From JAUWKC01 sp035529895 (lineage in GTDB: Bacteria > Planctomycetota > Phycisphaerae > Sedimentisphaerales > Anaerobacaceae): a stretch of 64,000 nt of DNA. Below the pieces are notes generated by a model. The model saw nothing but the letters and a program-made list of their open reading frames with translations. It was not told the origin of the DNA and ran no database searches. The stretch is from NCBI GenBank assembly GCA_035529895.1, contig DATKVV010000070.1, positions 1-64,000 of the forward strand, in the 5' to 3' direction. The position numbers were made by a program, and so were the translations under genes. Below are positions 25,629 to 34,603 of the stretch, piece after piece (the first letter of the stretch is position 1; the number at the start of each line of letters is the position of its first letter).

Positions 25629-28600
25629 ATGGGTGAAAAGATACTCCTGAATTTTGCCGTTCTGCTGGCAATAGCAGGCTCAACACAGGCAGCAAACGCC
25701 CCGGTTGCAAGAGAGTGCGCCCCGAACCAGATACTCATAAAATTTCGTGAGACTACTGCAAACGCCGTCGCAGAGCAGTTGGGCTTGAGCAGGTCCGCCG
25801 GCGAGTTAACTTTGTCGCAGCGCCTCGACGAACTAAACACGAGGTATCGACTAAAAAGGGTTGAGCCGCTATTTAAGGACTTCAAGAAGAACCTCCGACA
25901 GATGGAGGCTTTGCTGCAAAAGGATGAAAAGCTTCTGGCTGAAAAACAAAAACTGACTCTGCGAAGGCTCAGGCGGGCGCCCAAGGATGCGAAAATACCG
26001 AATCTTGAAAGAATATACAAAATTAAACTCGATCTGTCGCCCGGTCAATCGCTTGAGGAGGCCGTGGCGGCCTACAACAACACCTCTGGCGTCGAGTTCG
26101 CTGAACTGAACTATATTGTTTCGATAAATCTGACGCCGAACGACCCTCTTTATTCCCTTCAGTGGCCGCTAAACAATACAGGGCAGATGTACCCGGAAAG
26201 CGGCAACTATAATCATCCGCCCGGCGCCGCCGACTGTGATATAGACGGCCCCGAGGCATGGGATTCGAACACCGGAAGCCCGACCGCGGTAGTTGCCGTT
26301 GTTGACACAGGGATTGACTACGCACATAGAGACCTGCAGGCCAACATGTGGGTCAACGAGGCCGAATTCAACGGAACAGTGGGGGTCGATGACGACGGCA
26401 ACGGATACGTAGATGACATATACGGCTATGATTTTTTCACTCGCGACGGCGACCCTAAGGACGATCACGGCCACGGCACGCACTGTGCAGGGATAATTGC
26501 GGCAAAAGGAAATAACGGTCTTGATATTACAGGCGTGTGCTGGAACGCGCGGATAATGGCCCTGAAGTTTCTGGACTGGACCGGGCAAGGGTCAACCTCG
26601 GATGCGGTATCGGCTTTCTACTATGCTGTTGAAAACGGAGCGGATGTCACGTCCAACAGTTGGGGCGGCGGCGACTACTCAGAGACGATGAAGGAAGCGA
26701 TTGATTACGCGCACAGCCAGGGCGTAATTATGGTTGCCTCGGCAGGGAACGACTATTCGGATACGCCCGTATATCCCGCAGGCTACGGGAATATGTTTTC
26801 GGTTGCCGCCACCGATTCGAACGACCAAAAAGCGCCTTTTTCCAATTACGGCCGGTGGGTGGACATAGCAGCCCCCGGAGTCGATATTTTATCGCTTCGG
26901 GCCTATGGGACACTGATGGGTACGGTCTACGACGCTTACACAACGATCGCATCAGGCACATCAATGGCCTGTCCCCATGTTGCCGGCGCCTGTGCGCTTC
27001 TGTTGTCCGCCAATCCAACTTTGATTAATGTTGACGTATATGACATTCTTATGGAGACTGTCAATCCCATTCAGGCGGGAATTTGTCGTTCAGACGGACG
27101 GCTTAATCTGTCAAATGCGGTTCTTGCGGCGGTTCCTCCAAAAGGCCGGATTCATCTCGACCATAGATATTATTCGTGCTCCGGCACTATATCTGTTTCG
27201 CTGGGCGATTGCGACCTCGCAGGCGGCGGGACTCAGGCGATAACGGTCACAACAAACGGCGGTGATTCCGAAACTGTCGTCTTAACGGAAACAACTCCCC
27301 CTGTCGGTTTTTTTACCGGGACGGCTCCCATCGACTCAGGGGTCCCAAGCCCCGACGACGGCACGGTACAACTGGCTCACAGCCAGATTATTACCGCAAC
27401 GTATTATGATGCCAACGACGGCACAGGTAATCCGGCAGTAGCGGAGGATTCCGCCATCGGCGACTGCGAAGGTCCGGTTATTCTTGGCGTCCACATAGAC
27501 CCATTTGGTCCCGAACCGGAAGTCAGCTTCGAAACGGACGAAGCCAGTACGGCCAGCGTAAAGTGGGGTCTTGCCTGTGGAGCGGGCGCCAACCTGATAG
27601 TAACCGACTCGGATCTCAGGACCAGCCACACGATGAAACTGACAGGGGTTTCGCAGGATACGGAGTACTTTTTCAAAATCGAGGCCGACGACGCTCTGGG
27701 CAATTCGACCGTGGACGATAACGACGGGGCTTGTTATTCGTTCGCTACCGATAACGGTCCCGGCGACGTCTACGTACCCACCCAGGTTTCCACAATCCAG
27801 AAAGCCATCGACCGTTCCTGGGACGGAGGGAGGGTCTGGGTTGCCGACGGGACATACCGGGGCGAAGGGAACCGTGATATCGACTTCAACGGAAAAGCCA
27901 TCACGGTCAGCAGTCTAAACGGCCCTGCAAACTGTATCATTGACTGCGAGGGTCTGGAAGCGAGCTTGCCCCATCGAGGTTTCCATTTTCACACCGGCGA
28001 AGGTGCGGACTCTGTCCTCGACGGCTTTACCGTCATCAACGGATACGAATACTGGTTCCCTCCTGATGATTGCGGGGGAGCAATAAGATGCGAGGCCGGC
28101 AGCCCAACCATAAAGAACTGTATCTTCCGAGCAAACGTAAGCGGGGGCGGCGCCATGGGCAACAGAGCGGGGAGCAACCCGACCGTTATCAACTGTACGT
28201 TCAGCGATAACTATGGGCGGGGAATGAGTAACGAAGGCAGCAGTCCGACGGTGGTCGGCTGCACATTCAGCAAAAACCTGGCCACGGACATCTACAGCGG
28301 CGCCGGCATGGACAACCGCGACGGCAGCAACCCGATGGTAATCAACTGCACGTTCAGCGGGAACAAAATCGGCACTTACGGCGGCGGCATGGCCAACATC
28401 AGCAGCAGCCCCACCGTTGTAAACTGTCAGTTTACAGGCAATCATGCGGGGCGTGACTATTACCCCGAGGACCAGGGATACGGGGGCGGGATGTCCAACC
28501 AGAACAGCAGCCCCAACGTAATCAACTGCACGTTCGGCGGCAACACGGCAGATGATGACGGCGGGGGTATAGCCAGCAAGGGCACCAGCCATCCTGCGAT

Positions 28601-31361
28601 TACCAACTGCATTCTCTGGGGTAACAGTGACAGCGACGGCGAGGATGAGTCCGCTCAAGTTTATGGGGGAACTCCCGCTGTCAACTACAGTTGTATTCAG
28701 GGCTTGAGCGGCGTTTTGGGCGGAACCGGCAATATCGGCGCCGACCCCTGCTTCACCAGGCCGGGCCACTGGAACGATAATGGTACGCCCGATAATAACA
28801 GAGACGATTTCTGGGTTAATGGTCTCTATTACCTATCGCCCGGCAAGTCGCCTTGCATCGACAGCGGGGATAATCAGGCTGTACTATCTTTAGTTGCTGC
28901 CGACCTGGAGGGCTCGCCACGTTTCCTTGACGACCCAAATGTACCGGATACGGGCAATGGTCCTGCCCCTGTTGTCGATATGGGCGCGTATGAGTATTGG
29001 CCTGCGCCTGAACTATACGTCGATGATAATGCACTTAATGACCCGGGGCCGGGCGACCCTCATATAAGTGACCAATTGGAGAACGGCAGCCAGGCGCATC
29101 CTTTTGACCGCATCCAGGAGGCTATTTACGCTGCAAGATACGGCAAAATCGTGGTGGTGGCCGCCGGAACATATTACGAAACCATCAATTTCATCGGAAA
29201 AGACATTACCGTCACGAGCCTCGACCCTAACGACCCGGGTGTTGTCGGCGCTGCCATAATTGATGCAAATGGCGCCGGCAGTGCCGTAACGTTCGCCAGC
29301 GGTGAAGGCCCTGAGGCGGTGCTGACCGGCTTGACCGTAACGGGCGGCACCGGAACCGAAGGCTGGAACGGCTGCTGGGGAGGCGGCCTTTACTGTGACC
29401 ACGCTTCACCTGTTATCAGGGCCAATATAATCACGGGCAATCACTGTCCAATGGCAGACTCGGGCGTCGACGGACTTGGGGGTGGAATCGCCTGCCTGAA
29501 TTCAAGAGCTATTATTGAGCGAAACATCATCAAGCAAAACGAAGCGTGTAGCGGAGGCGGGATAAATGTTTATCACGAAACTGCCGGGTCTGTTTACTAT
29601 GGCCACGCCGTGATTGTCAATAACCTGATTTATGACAACCTGGCAAGCCGCGGCGGCGGCGTTGAAATGTACAATGGACTGCTGATTAATAATACTATCG
29701 TTGGTAACAGTGCCGCCCGGGAGGGAGGCAATGTTATAGTCTTCGGTAATACAGAACCCGAAGGCAGTCAGTTAGTGGTAATAAACAACATAATCAGCGG
29801 CGCACTAAACCAGGGCGGGCTTGCGTGGGCGGCCGACTCGAATACAGGATGGGATTGCATTGCCTACAACAATGTCTGGGGCAATGCCGGGGCAGACTAC
29901 TGTGGATTGCCCGACCAGGCGGGCATTAACGGTAATATTTCGGAGGATCCCTTGTTTGTGGATGCGGCAGCTCACGATTATCGTCTGCGGTGTAATTCCC
30001 CATGCGTCGAGGCGGGCACAAACGACCCATGCGGAATCATACCGGCCACAGACTTCGACGGACAACCCCGCCCATTTGATGCAAATAATGATGGTGCTGC
30101 AATAACCGATATAGGGGCTTACGAATCGAGAGGCAACAGGCCGCTTATCCTGCTGACGCCGACCGAGCTTGAATTCTCCTACATTGAAGGTGATCCGAGT
30201 CCACAACCGGCCGTTCTGTTCATACGGAATGCCACTTGCGGAATACTTAACTGGACAATTGCCGAGGCCTGTACGTGGCTGGAGGCAGAGCCCAATAATG
30301 GCAGCGCCTCCGTGGGAGAGCTGGACTCAGTCACCCTCACTGTGAACACGTCGGGCCTCGCCGTGGGCCACTACAACTGCGAACTATCGGTTTTGGACCC
30401 CAATGCAGAAAACAGTCCGCAGACCGTTCGAGTCACTTTGTCGGTTAGCGCGCTGCTGCGCGTGCCGACAGCGAAATATCCGACCATTCAGGCGGCGATT
30501 GATGCGGCCTCAGACGCGGCGGTGGTTATCGTAGCTGACGGCACATATACAGGACCGGGCAACCGCGACATCGACTTGAAAGGAAAAGCCATAACAGTAC
30601 GAAGTGAAAACGGCCCGGCCAACTGCATTATCGACTGCCAGGGGACCGAGACGCAACAACATCGGGGATTCTACTGCCGTAGCAGGGAAAGTGCTCTGTC
30701 CGTCGTTGAAGGTTTTACAATTACCGGCGGCCATACCTATTTTGGCGGCGGAATGGCCAATTACTCTGCTTGCCCAAAAGTCGCACACTGCATCTTCGCC
30801 GGAAACACCGCTTATGCGGGCGGCGGCATGGAAAATGTGGACGCCTCGCCAACAATAATTAACTGCACTTTCAGCGGAAACTACGCAAGTTTCGGCGGCG
30901 GAATTGACAACTACGGCACGTCAAGTCCGAATGTCACCAACTGTATTCTCTGGGGCGACAATGCCTCTGAGGAAGCGGAAATCTGTGGAGATGGCCTGGT
31001 GTCATACAGCGACGTGCAAGGCGGCTTCGCCGGCGAGGGCAACATAGACGCCGACCCACGGTTCGCAGATGCGGCAAATAGTGATTATCATCTTTTGCCC
31101 GGTTCTCCGGCCGTTGACGCCGGCGACCCCAACTCCGAGTGGAGCAGTGAGCCCTGGCCGAACGGCGGCCGAGTCAATATGGGAGCATACGGCAATACCA
31201 GGCAGGCAACCAGAAGCAGAGCGGACTATCAGGATTTGGCAAAGCTTGCCGAACATTGGTTAGAGTATGAGCCGTCTGTTGACATTGCTCCTGCACCCGA
31301 CGGGGACGGCATGGTTAATTTGCTGGATTTTGCCGTCCTTGCCAATTGTTGGCTCCGGTGA
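25629..31361 (+). CDS. giant secreted subtilase (S8) with three beta-helix regions and dockerin-like tail
   Basis: A 1,910-residue exported serine peptidase. I prefer the ATG at 25629 (AGGGTGG upstream, signal peptide MGEKILLNFAVLLAIAGSTQA); the frame is open from 25581. Residues about 28-180 are a propeptide with a charged helical insert. The S8 domain shows the triad Asp226 (VVDTGID), His282 (DHGHGTHCAG) and Ser445 (GTSMACPHVAG), plus ASAGND. About 600-700 is FN3-like. Beta-helix regions follow at about 712-1125 and 1127-1500, with repeated 'NCTFSGN' coils. About 1505-1605 is a BACON-like Ig domain, and about 1608-1850 a third helix that nearly repeats the opening of the first (GKAITV, GPANCIIDC). 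Residues about 1855-1910 form a dockerin-like pair (LAKLAEHWL, DGDGMVNLLDFAVLANCWL) common in Phycisphaerae secreted proteins. The peptidase call is firm; the target is unknown. Confidence 0.88.
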   Translation: MGEKILLNFAVLLAIAGSTQAANAPVARECAPNQILIKFRETTANAVAEQLGLSRSAGELTLSQRLDELNTRYRLKRVEPLFKDFKKNLRQMEALLQKDEKLLAEKQKLTLRRLRRAPKDAKIPNLERIYKIKLDLSPGQSLEEAVAAYNNTSGVEFAELNYIVSINLTPNDPLYSLQWPLNNTGQMYPESGNYNHPPGAADCDIDGPEAWDSNTGSPTAVVAVVDTGIDYAHRDLQANMWVNEAEFNGTVGVDDDGNGYVDDIYGYDFFTRDGDPKDDHGHGTHCAGIIAAKGNNGLDITGVCWNARIMALKFLDWTGQGSTSDAVSAFYYAVENGADVTSNSWGGGDYSETMKEAIDYAHSQGVIMVASAGNDYSDTPVYPAGYGNMFSVAATDSNDQKAPFSNYGRWVDIAAPGVDILSLRAYGTLMGTVYDAYTTIASGTSMACPHVAGACALLLSANPTLINVDVYDILMETVNPIQAGICRSDGRLNLSNAVLAAVPPKGRIHLDHRYYSCSGTISVSLGDCDLAGGGTQAITVTTNGGDSETVVLTETTPPVGFFTGTAPIDSGVPSPDDGTVQLAHSQIITATYYDANDGTGNPAVAEDSAIGDCEGPVILGVHIDPFGPEPEVSFETDEASTASVKWGLACGAGANLIVTDSDLRTSHTMKLTGVSQDTEYFFKIEADDALGNSTVDDNDGACYSFATDNGPGDVYVPTQVSTIQKAIDRSWDGGRVWVADGTYRGEGNRDIDFNGKAITVSSLNGPANCIIDCEGLEASLPHRGFHFHTGEGADSVLDGFTVINGYEYWFPPDDCGGAIRCEAGSPTIKNCIFRANVSGGGAMGNRAGSNPTVINCTFSDNYGRGMSNEGSSPTVVGCTFSKNLATDIYSGAGMDNRDGSNPMVINCTFSGNKIGTYGGGMANISSSPTVVNCQFTGNHAGRDYYPEDQGYGGGMSNQNSSPNVINCTFGGNTADDDGGGIASKGTSHPAITNCILWGNSDSDGEDESAQVYGGTPAVNYSCIQGLSGVLGGTGNIGADPCFTRPGHWNDNGTPDNNRDDFWVNGLYYLSPGKSPCIDSGDNQAVLSLVAADLEGSPRFLDDPNVPDTGNGPAPVVDMGAYEYWPAPELYVDDNALNDPGPGDPHISDQLENGSQAHPFDRIQEAIYAARYGKIVVVAAGTYYETINFIGKDITVTSLDPNDPGVVGAAIIDANGAGSAVTFASGEGPEAVLTGLTVTGGTGTEGWNGCWGGGLYCDHASPVIRANIITGNHCPMADSGVDGLGGGIACLNSRAIIERNIIKQNEACSGGGINVYHETAGSVYYGHAVIVNNLIYDNLASRGGGVEMYNGLLINNTIVGNSAAREGGNVIVFGNTEPEGSQLVVINNIISGALNQGGLAWAADSNTGWDCIAYNNVWGNAGADYCGLPDQAGINGNISEDPLFVDAAAHDYRLRCNSPCVEAGTNDPCGIIPATDFDGQPRPFDANNDGAAITDIGAYESRGNRPLILLTPTELEFSYIEGDPSPQPAVLFIRNATCGILNWTIAEACTWLEAEPNNGSASVGELDSVTLTVNTSGLAVGHYNCELSVLDPNAENSPQTVRVTLSVSALLRVPTAKYPTIQAAIDAASDAAVVIVADGTYTGPGNRDIDLKGKAITVRSENGPANCIIDCQGTETQQHRGFYCRSRESALSVVEGFTITGGHTYFGGGMANYSACPKVAHCIFAGNTAYAGGGMENVDASPTIINCTFSGNYASFGGGIDNYGTSSPNVTNCILWGDNASEEAEICGDGLVSYSDVQGGFAGEGNIDADPRFADAANSDYHLLPGSPAVDAGDPNSEWSSEPWPNGGRVNMGAYGNTRQATRSRADYQDLAKLAEHWLEYEPSVDIAPAPDGDGMVNLLDFAVLANCWLR

Positions 31362-31373
31362 CAGCAAGGCCGG

Positions 31374-31389
31374 AATGTAAGCTTACATT
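31374..31389. promoter_or_regulatory. 16-bp perfect palindrome upstream of the Tat-exported protein
   Basis: AATGTAAGCTTACATT is fully self-complementary. It is 12 bases after the subtilase stop and 58 bases upstream of the candidate -35 at 31432. Its AATGT/ACATT half-sites recur in the inverted repeat at 31446-31461, suggesting two sites for one dimeric regulator. Confidence 0.4.
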
Positions 31390-31431
31390 GAGACTTCGCG
31401 CCCAAAAACTACTCGCCTTCGAGCAAATCTA

Positions 31432-31461
31432 TTGCACTTTCCATTACATTAGAGATAATGT
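31432..31461 (+). promoter_or_regulatory. promoter overlapped by an inverted repeat
   Basis: TTGCAC (31432-31437), a 16-base spacer and GATAAT (31454-31459). The inverted repeat ACATTA-GAGA-TAATGT (31446-31461) covers the -10, the placement expected for a repressor operator. The ATG of the Tat-exported protein is at 31486. Confidence 0.45.
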
Positions 31462-31485
31462 GCGTAATATTGAAGGAGAGCAACC

Positions 31486-32853
31486 ATGAAGAAAACAATG
31501 AGCAGGCGTCAGTTCATCAAGAAAAGTGGTTGCGGGGCCTTGGCGTTAGGTCTGTCAGGTTCGACTGCGGCGAGTGCTTTGGCCGGCGAGGCTGCGAAAA
31601 ATCAAATTGAATGGTCTATCAAACCGAAAAAATGGCAGTCGTTCGGGCCGTTGGACCTCATTCCGCAACTCGACCAGGGCCAGCAGTGGGCCAACCGAAG
31701 CCTCATAAAATACGGCACTGTCGAGCCGCCCAATGCAGGCATGCGCAGCATGAGGTCCGCGTGCATGCCGGCGGACTCGTGTGCGCACTATTATGCGATG
31801 ACCAAAGACCCTGCAACGCTCGAAGCCCTCAAAGCGGCTGTAAAGACCTTCCGCAAATATCGCCGTAAGGCCAAGGGACGTCGCATACCTTATGAAGAGA
31901 TAAAGGAGCCCGTCAAGATTGATTTTAAGGGCAAGACGGAGGAGAAACCAACTATCGAATATGAGACCATTTCGTGTCACGTCGGTCGTAACATGCGGGG
32001 TATCCGCGCCGCCGCTCACGTTCTCCAGGACGAACAGCTCCTCCGCGAGGCGGCCGAAGAGCTGAACTGGTGGATTGACAACCCGCTCGCATTCAATCGG
32101 GAAAAGCATTTTTTCGACGCGAGGGTTTTCCTCGACGAAAACGGCAAGACTATCGGCTCGGAGAGAAAGTACACGATGAACATGGGCGGCTCGCTCGCCT
32201 GCGCGATGTGGCTCGTCGGCAACGACCTGGGCGACCGGCGACTCATGGATTATGCAGAGGACCAAATCATCAACGGCATATCGCCGCATCAGCTTGAAAA
32301 CGGATACTTCCCTTACAATATCGGACACAAGTATGAATTTGTGGATGGCGTAGCGCTCGATTCCAATTACTATCACACGCTTACCCTGCAGGTAATCAGT
32401 GCGCTGCTGGCCTACCCACAGTGGCGGAGCAAACCGAAATATGTCGAGATGATGCGGCGCGGCTCAAAGTACATCCGCGACAAGCTCACTCGCGATACCG
32501 GCGTCGTCAAGCATCCGGGGCACATTGACGTCATCCGGGCCAAAAAGCTCAACTTCTGCCCAAAAGCCCCCTTTGGAATAACCGCCGGCTCCGCCCTGGT
32601 CCATACGCGAATATACAAGTATTTAGGCGACCAAGAGGCCCTCGAACAAGCCGCGAAAAATCTGCGGTGGATGCACTGGAATTCGCCAAGCTGCATCCCG
32701 TTTCTGGCTACCGACGCGGGCCTGGGCTGGGACCACATTATCACCGAGTGGGGCTTCAGTCACTGTTTCCGCCAGATTATGATTGTGGCCTGGGAGGGAA
32801 TGCACCTCAGACAAAAGGGCATCAGAGACGTTGAGGCGGTGTTTGTGGAGTAA
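31486..32853 (+). CDS. Tat-exported alpha/alpha-barrel-like protein, probable carbohydrate-active
   Basis: A 455-residue protein with a strong ribosome-binding site (GAAGGAGAG). The N-terminus carries a twin-arginine motif (SRRQFIKKSG) and hydrophobic core, so it is exported folded, perhaps with a cofactor or quality-control need. The body is mostly helical with hairpins such as ATLEALKAAVKTF, LLREAAEELNWW, RLMDYAEDQIINGI and ALEQAAKNLRWM. This spacing is typical of six-hairpin (alpha/alpha)6 glycoside hydrolases and polysaccharide lyases. I cannot assign a family or catalytic residues. It heads a plus-strand group with a GH32-like gene and a sugar importer, which supports a role in polysaccharide breakdown. 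Confidence 0.75.
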   Translation: MKKTMSRRQFIKKSGCGALALGLSGSTAASALAGEAAKNQIEWSIKPKKWQSFGPLDLIPQLDQGQQWANRSLIKYGTVEPPNAGMRSMRSACMPADSCAHYYAMTKDPATLEALKAAVKTFRKYRRKAKGRRIPYEEIKEPVKIDFKGKTEEKPTIEYETISCHVGRNMRGIRAAAHVLQDEQLLREAAEELNWWIDNPLAFNREKHFFDARVFLDENGKTIGSERKYTMNMGGSLACAMWLVGNDLGDRRLMDYAEDQIINGISPHQLENGYFPYNIGHKYEFVDGVALDSNYYHTLTLQVISALLAYPQWRSKPKYVEMMRRGSKYIRDKLTRDTGVVKHPGHIDVIRAKKLNFCPKAPFGITAGSALVHTRIYKYLGDQEALEQAAKNLRWMHWNSPSCIPFLATDAGLGWDHIITEWGFSHCFRQIMIVAWEGMHLRQKGIRDVEAVFVE

Positions 32854-32984
32854 TCTTCCGGCAACGTTTGGTACTGCGCATGGCCTCCGGAGATGTGGCT
32901 TTTTGGAGACAGACACAGTTGCATCATAAGAAAATGAACATTGCAGGTGCAAGGTAAGTTTTTCATAATGAAAGGGCATCAGAC

Positions 32985-34475
32985 ATGAACCTACGCAAGA
33001 AGATTGTGCTGGCCGCGGCGGCCATAGCCGCCATTCTGCCCGGGCGCCCCTACGGCGCCGCGCGGGGTGATGAGAATCTGCAGGAAATGATTCGGAGCAC
33101 CAGGGCGCTAAGGGAAAAGCTCCTGAAAGACCCCTATCGGCCGGGGTACCACTTTGTTACTCTGGAAGGCAGGTGCTCTCCGTTCGATGTCAACGGCGCC
33201 ATATTCTGGAAAGGACGGTATCACCTGTTTTACATTTTCCAAAACGAAAAAGGCCACTGCTGGGGACACATATCCAGCACCGACCTGGTCCACTGGCGTC
33301 ATCACCCGACAGGACTCGTCGGCGGCATGTTCAGCGGAAACTGCTTCATCAACAAAGACGGCGTCCCGACAATGTGCTACCACGACCAGCAGCGAAAGGG
33401 TAACACCATGGCTGTGGCGCTCGATGACGAGCTAAACGAATGGAAGAAGCTCGCGCTCATCACACCCGCGACCTCCCCGGGCGACCCTCATCACGACAAA
33501 TACCGTTCATGGGACCCGTATGGCTGGCTTGAGGGCGATACCTACTACGCCATATTCGGAGGCAAAAGACCCGCAATCGCCAAGTGCGACAGCCTCGAAG
33601 GCGAATGGAAGTACGTCGGCAACTTATTGGCCCACAGTGTTGAGGGTGTGGACATCAACGAAGACGTTTCCTGTGCGGATATGTTCAGGATCGGCGACAA
33701 GTACATGCTTCTGTGCATAAGTCACAGCCTCGGCTGCCGCTATTATTTGGGCCAGTGGAAGAACGAGCAGTTCTATCCCGAATATCACCAGCAGATGAGC
33801 TGGGTGGACCGCGCGTATTTCGCCCCCGAGAGTATGCTCGACGGCAGGGGCCGACGCATCATGTGGGTCTGGATTTTCGATGGCCGAAAGAAGGAGACCC
33901 GCGACGCCAGCGGCTGGTCGGGTTCCTTCAGCCTGCCTCGCGTCCTGGCCTTGGCAAAGGACAACACACTGAGAATGTGGCCGCCGGAGGAACTGGAGGT
34001 CCTGCGATACAACCCGAAGAAAATGCAGAATCTGAATATCCGGGCCGACTCCGAGATGCCGCTGAAAGATATTCGCGGAAACAGTCTTGAGTTGTCGCTG
34101 GAAATGGTGCCCAAAGGCGCCAAGCAGTTCGGCGTGAAGGTCTGCACCTCCCCCGGCGGTGAAGAGCAAACTCTGGTCTTCTACGATGCCGCCGAGAAGA
34201 TGCTCAAGGTTGATACCACCAGGTCAAGCCTGGATGAAGGCCCGAAGTCGGTCGAAGCAGGGCCATTCGAGCTGAAATCCGGCGAACCTCTGAAGCTGCG
34301 GGTCTTTGTGGACAAGTCGGTCGTCGAGGTCTTCGCCAACAATCGCCAGGCGGTGATGCGAAGAATCTATCCGACGCGCAAAGACAGTCTGGGCGTGGTT
34401 CTGTTCTCGAAGGGCGGCCCGGCCAAGGTCCGGACCCTGCAGGCATGGGACATGATGCCGTCGAATCCTTATTAG
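32985..34475 (+). CDS. divergent GH32-family (beta-fructosidase-like) secreted protein
   Basis: 496 residues; ATG after AAAGGG. A signal peptide spans about residues 1-25. Residues about 55-340 form a five-bladed GH32 propeller. The N-terminal block reads FDVNGAIFWKGRYHLFY in place of the usual WMNDPNG, keeping the nucleophile-position Asp (about D68). The RDP block reads SWDP (W176-D177-P178), and the EC block reads EDVSCADMF (E226 or nearby as acid/base). About 355-490 is the GH32 C-terminal sandwich, with the clear signature LRVFVDKSVVEVFANNRQAVMRRIYP. Fructan or another furanoside/glycan hydrolysis is inferred. Altered RDP and EC motifs make substrate assignment unsafe. Confidence 0.82.
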   Translation: MNLRKKIVLAAAAIAAILPGRPYGAARGDENLQEMIRSTRALREKLLKDPYRPGYHFVTLEGRCSPFDVNGAIFWKGRYHLFYIFQNEKGHCWGHISSTDLVHWRHHPTGLVGGMFSGNCFINKDGVPTMCYHDQQRKGNTMAVALDDELNEWKKLALITPATSPGDPHHDKYRSWDPYGWLEGDTYYAIFGGKRPAIAKCDSLEGEWKYVGNLLAHSVEGVDINEDVSCADMFRIGDKYMLLCISHSLGCRYYLGQWKNEQFYPEYHQQMSWVDRAYFAPESMLDGRGRRIMWVWIFDGRKKETRDASGWSGSFSLPRVLALAKDNTLRMWPPEELEVLRYNPKKMQNLNIRADSEMPLKDIRGNSLELSLEMVPKGAKQFGVKVCTSPGGEEQTLVFYDAAEKMLKVDTTRSSLDEGPKSVEAGPFELKSGEPLKLRVFVDKSVVEVFANNRQAVMRRIYPTRKDSLGVVLFSKGGPAKVRTLQAWDMMPSNPY

Positions 34476-34533
34476 CCGCGAGCAAAGTGCGCAATGGATA
34501 AAGGACTGTGCCCGCTCCTGACAAGAGCACGTC

Positions 34534-34554
34534 CACCGGCCATTACTGCCGGTG
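34534..34554 (+). other. GC-rich hairpin between GH32 and ABC importer genes
   Basis: CACCGGC-CATTACT-GCCGGTG, a 7-bp perfect stem with a 7-base loop, without a following T-run. It lies 50 bases before the lipoprotein start. It may be an mRNA-stabilising or attenuating structure rather than a terminator. Confidence 0.3.
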
Positions 34555-34603
34555 CGGGGCGGGCATATCAAACGAAACCCGGCAGTCTTTGGGAGACGGT
34601 TGT

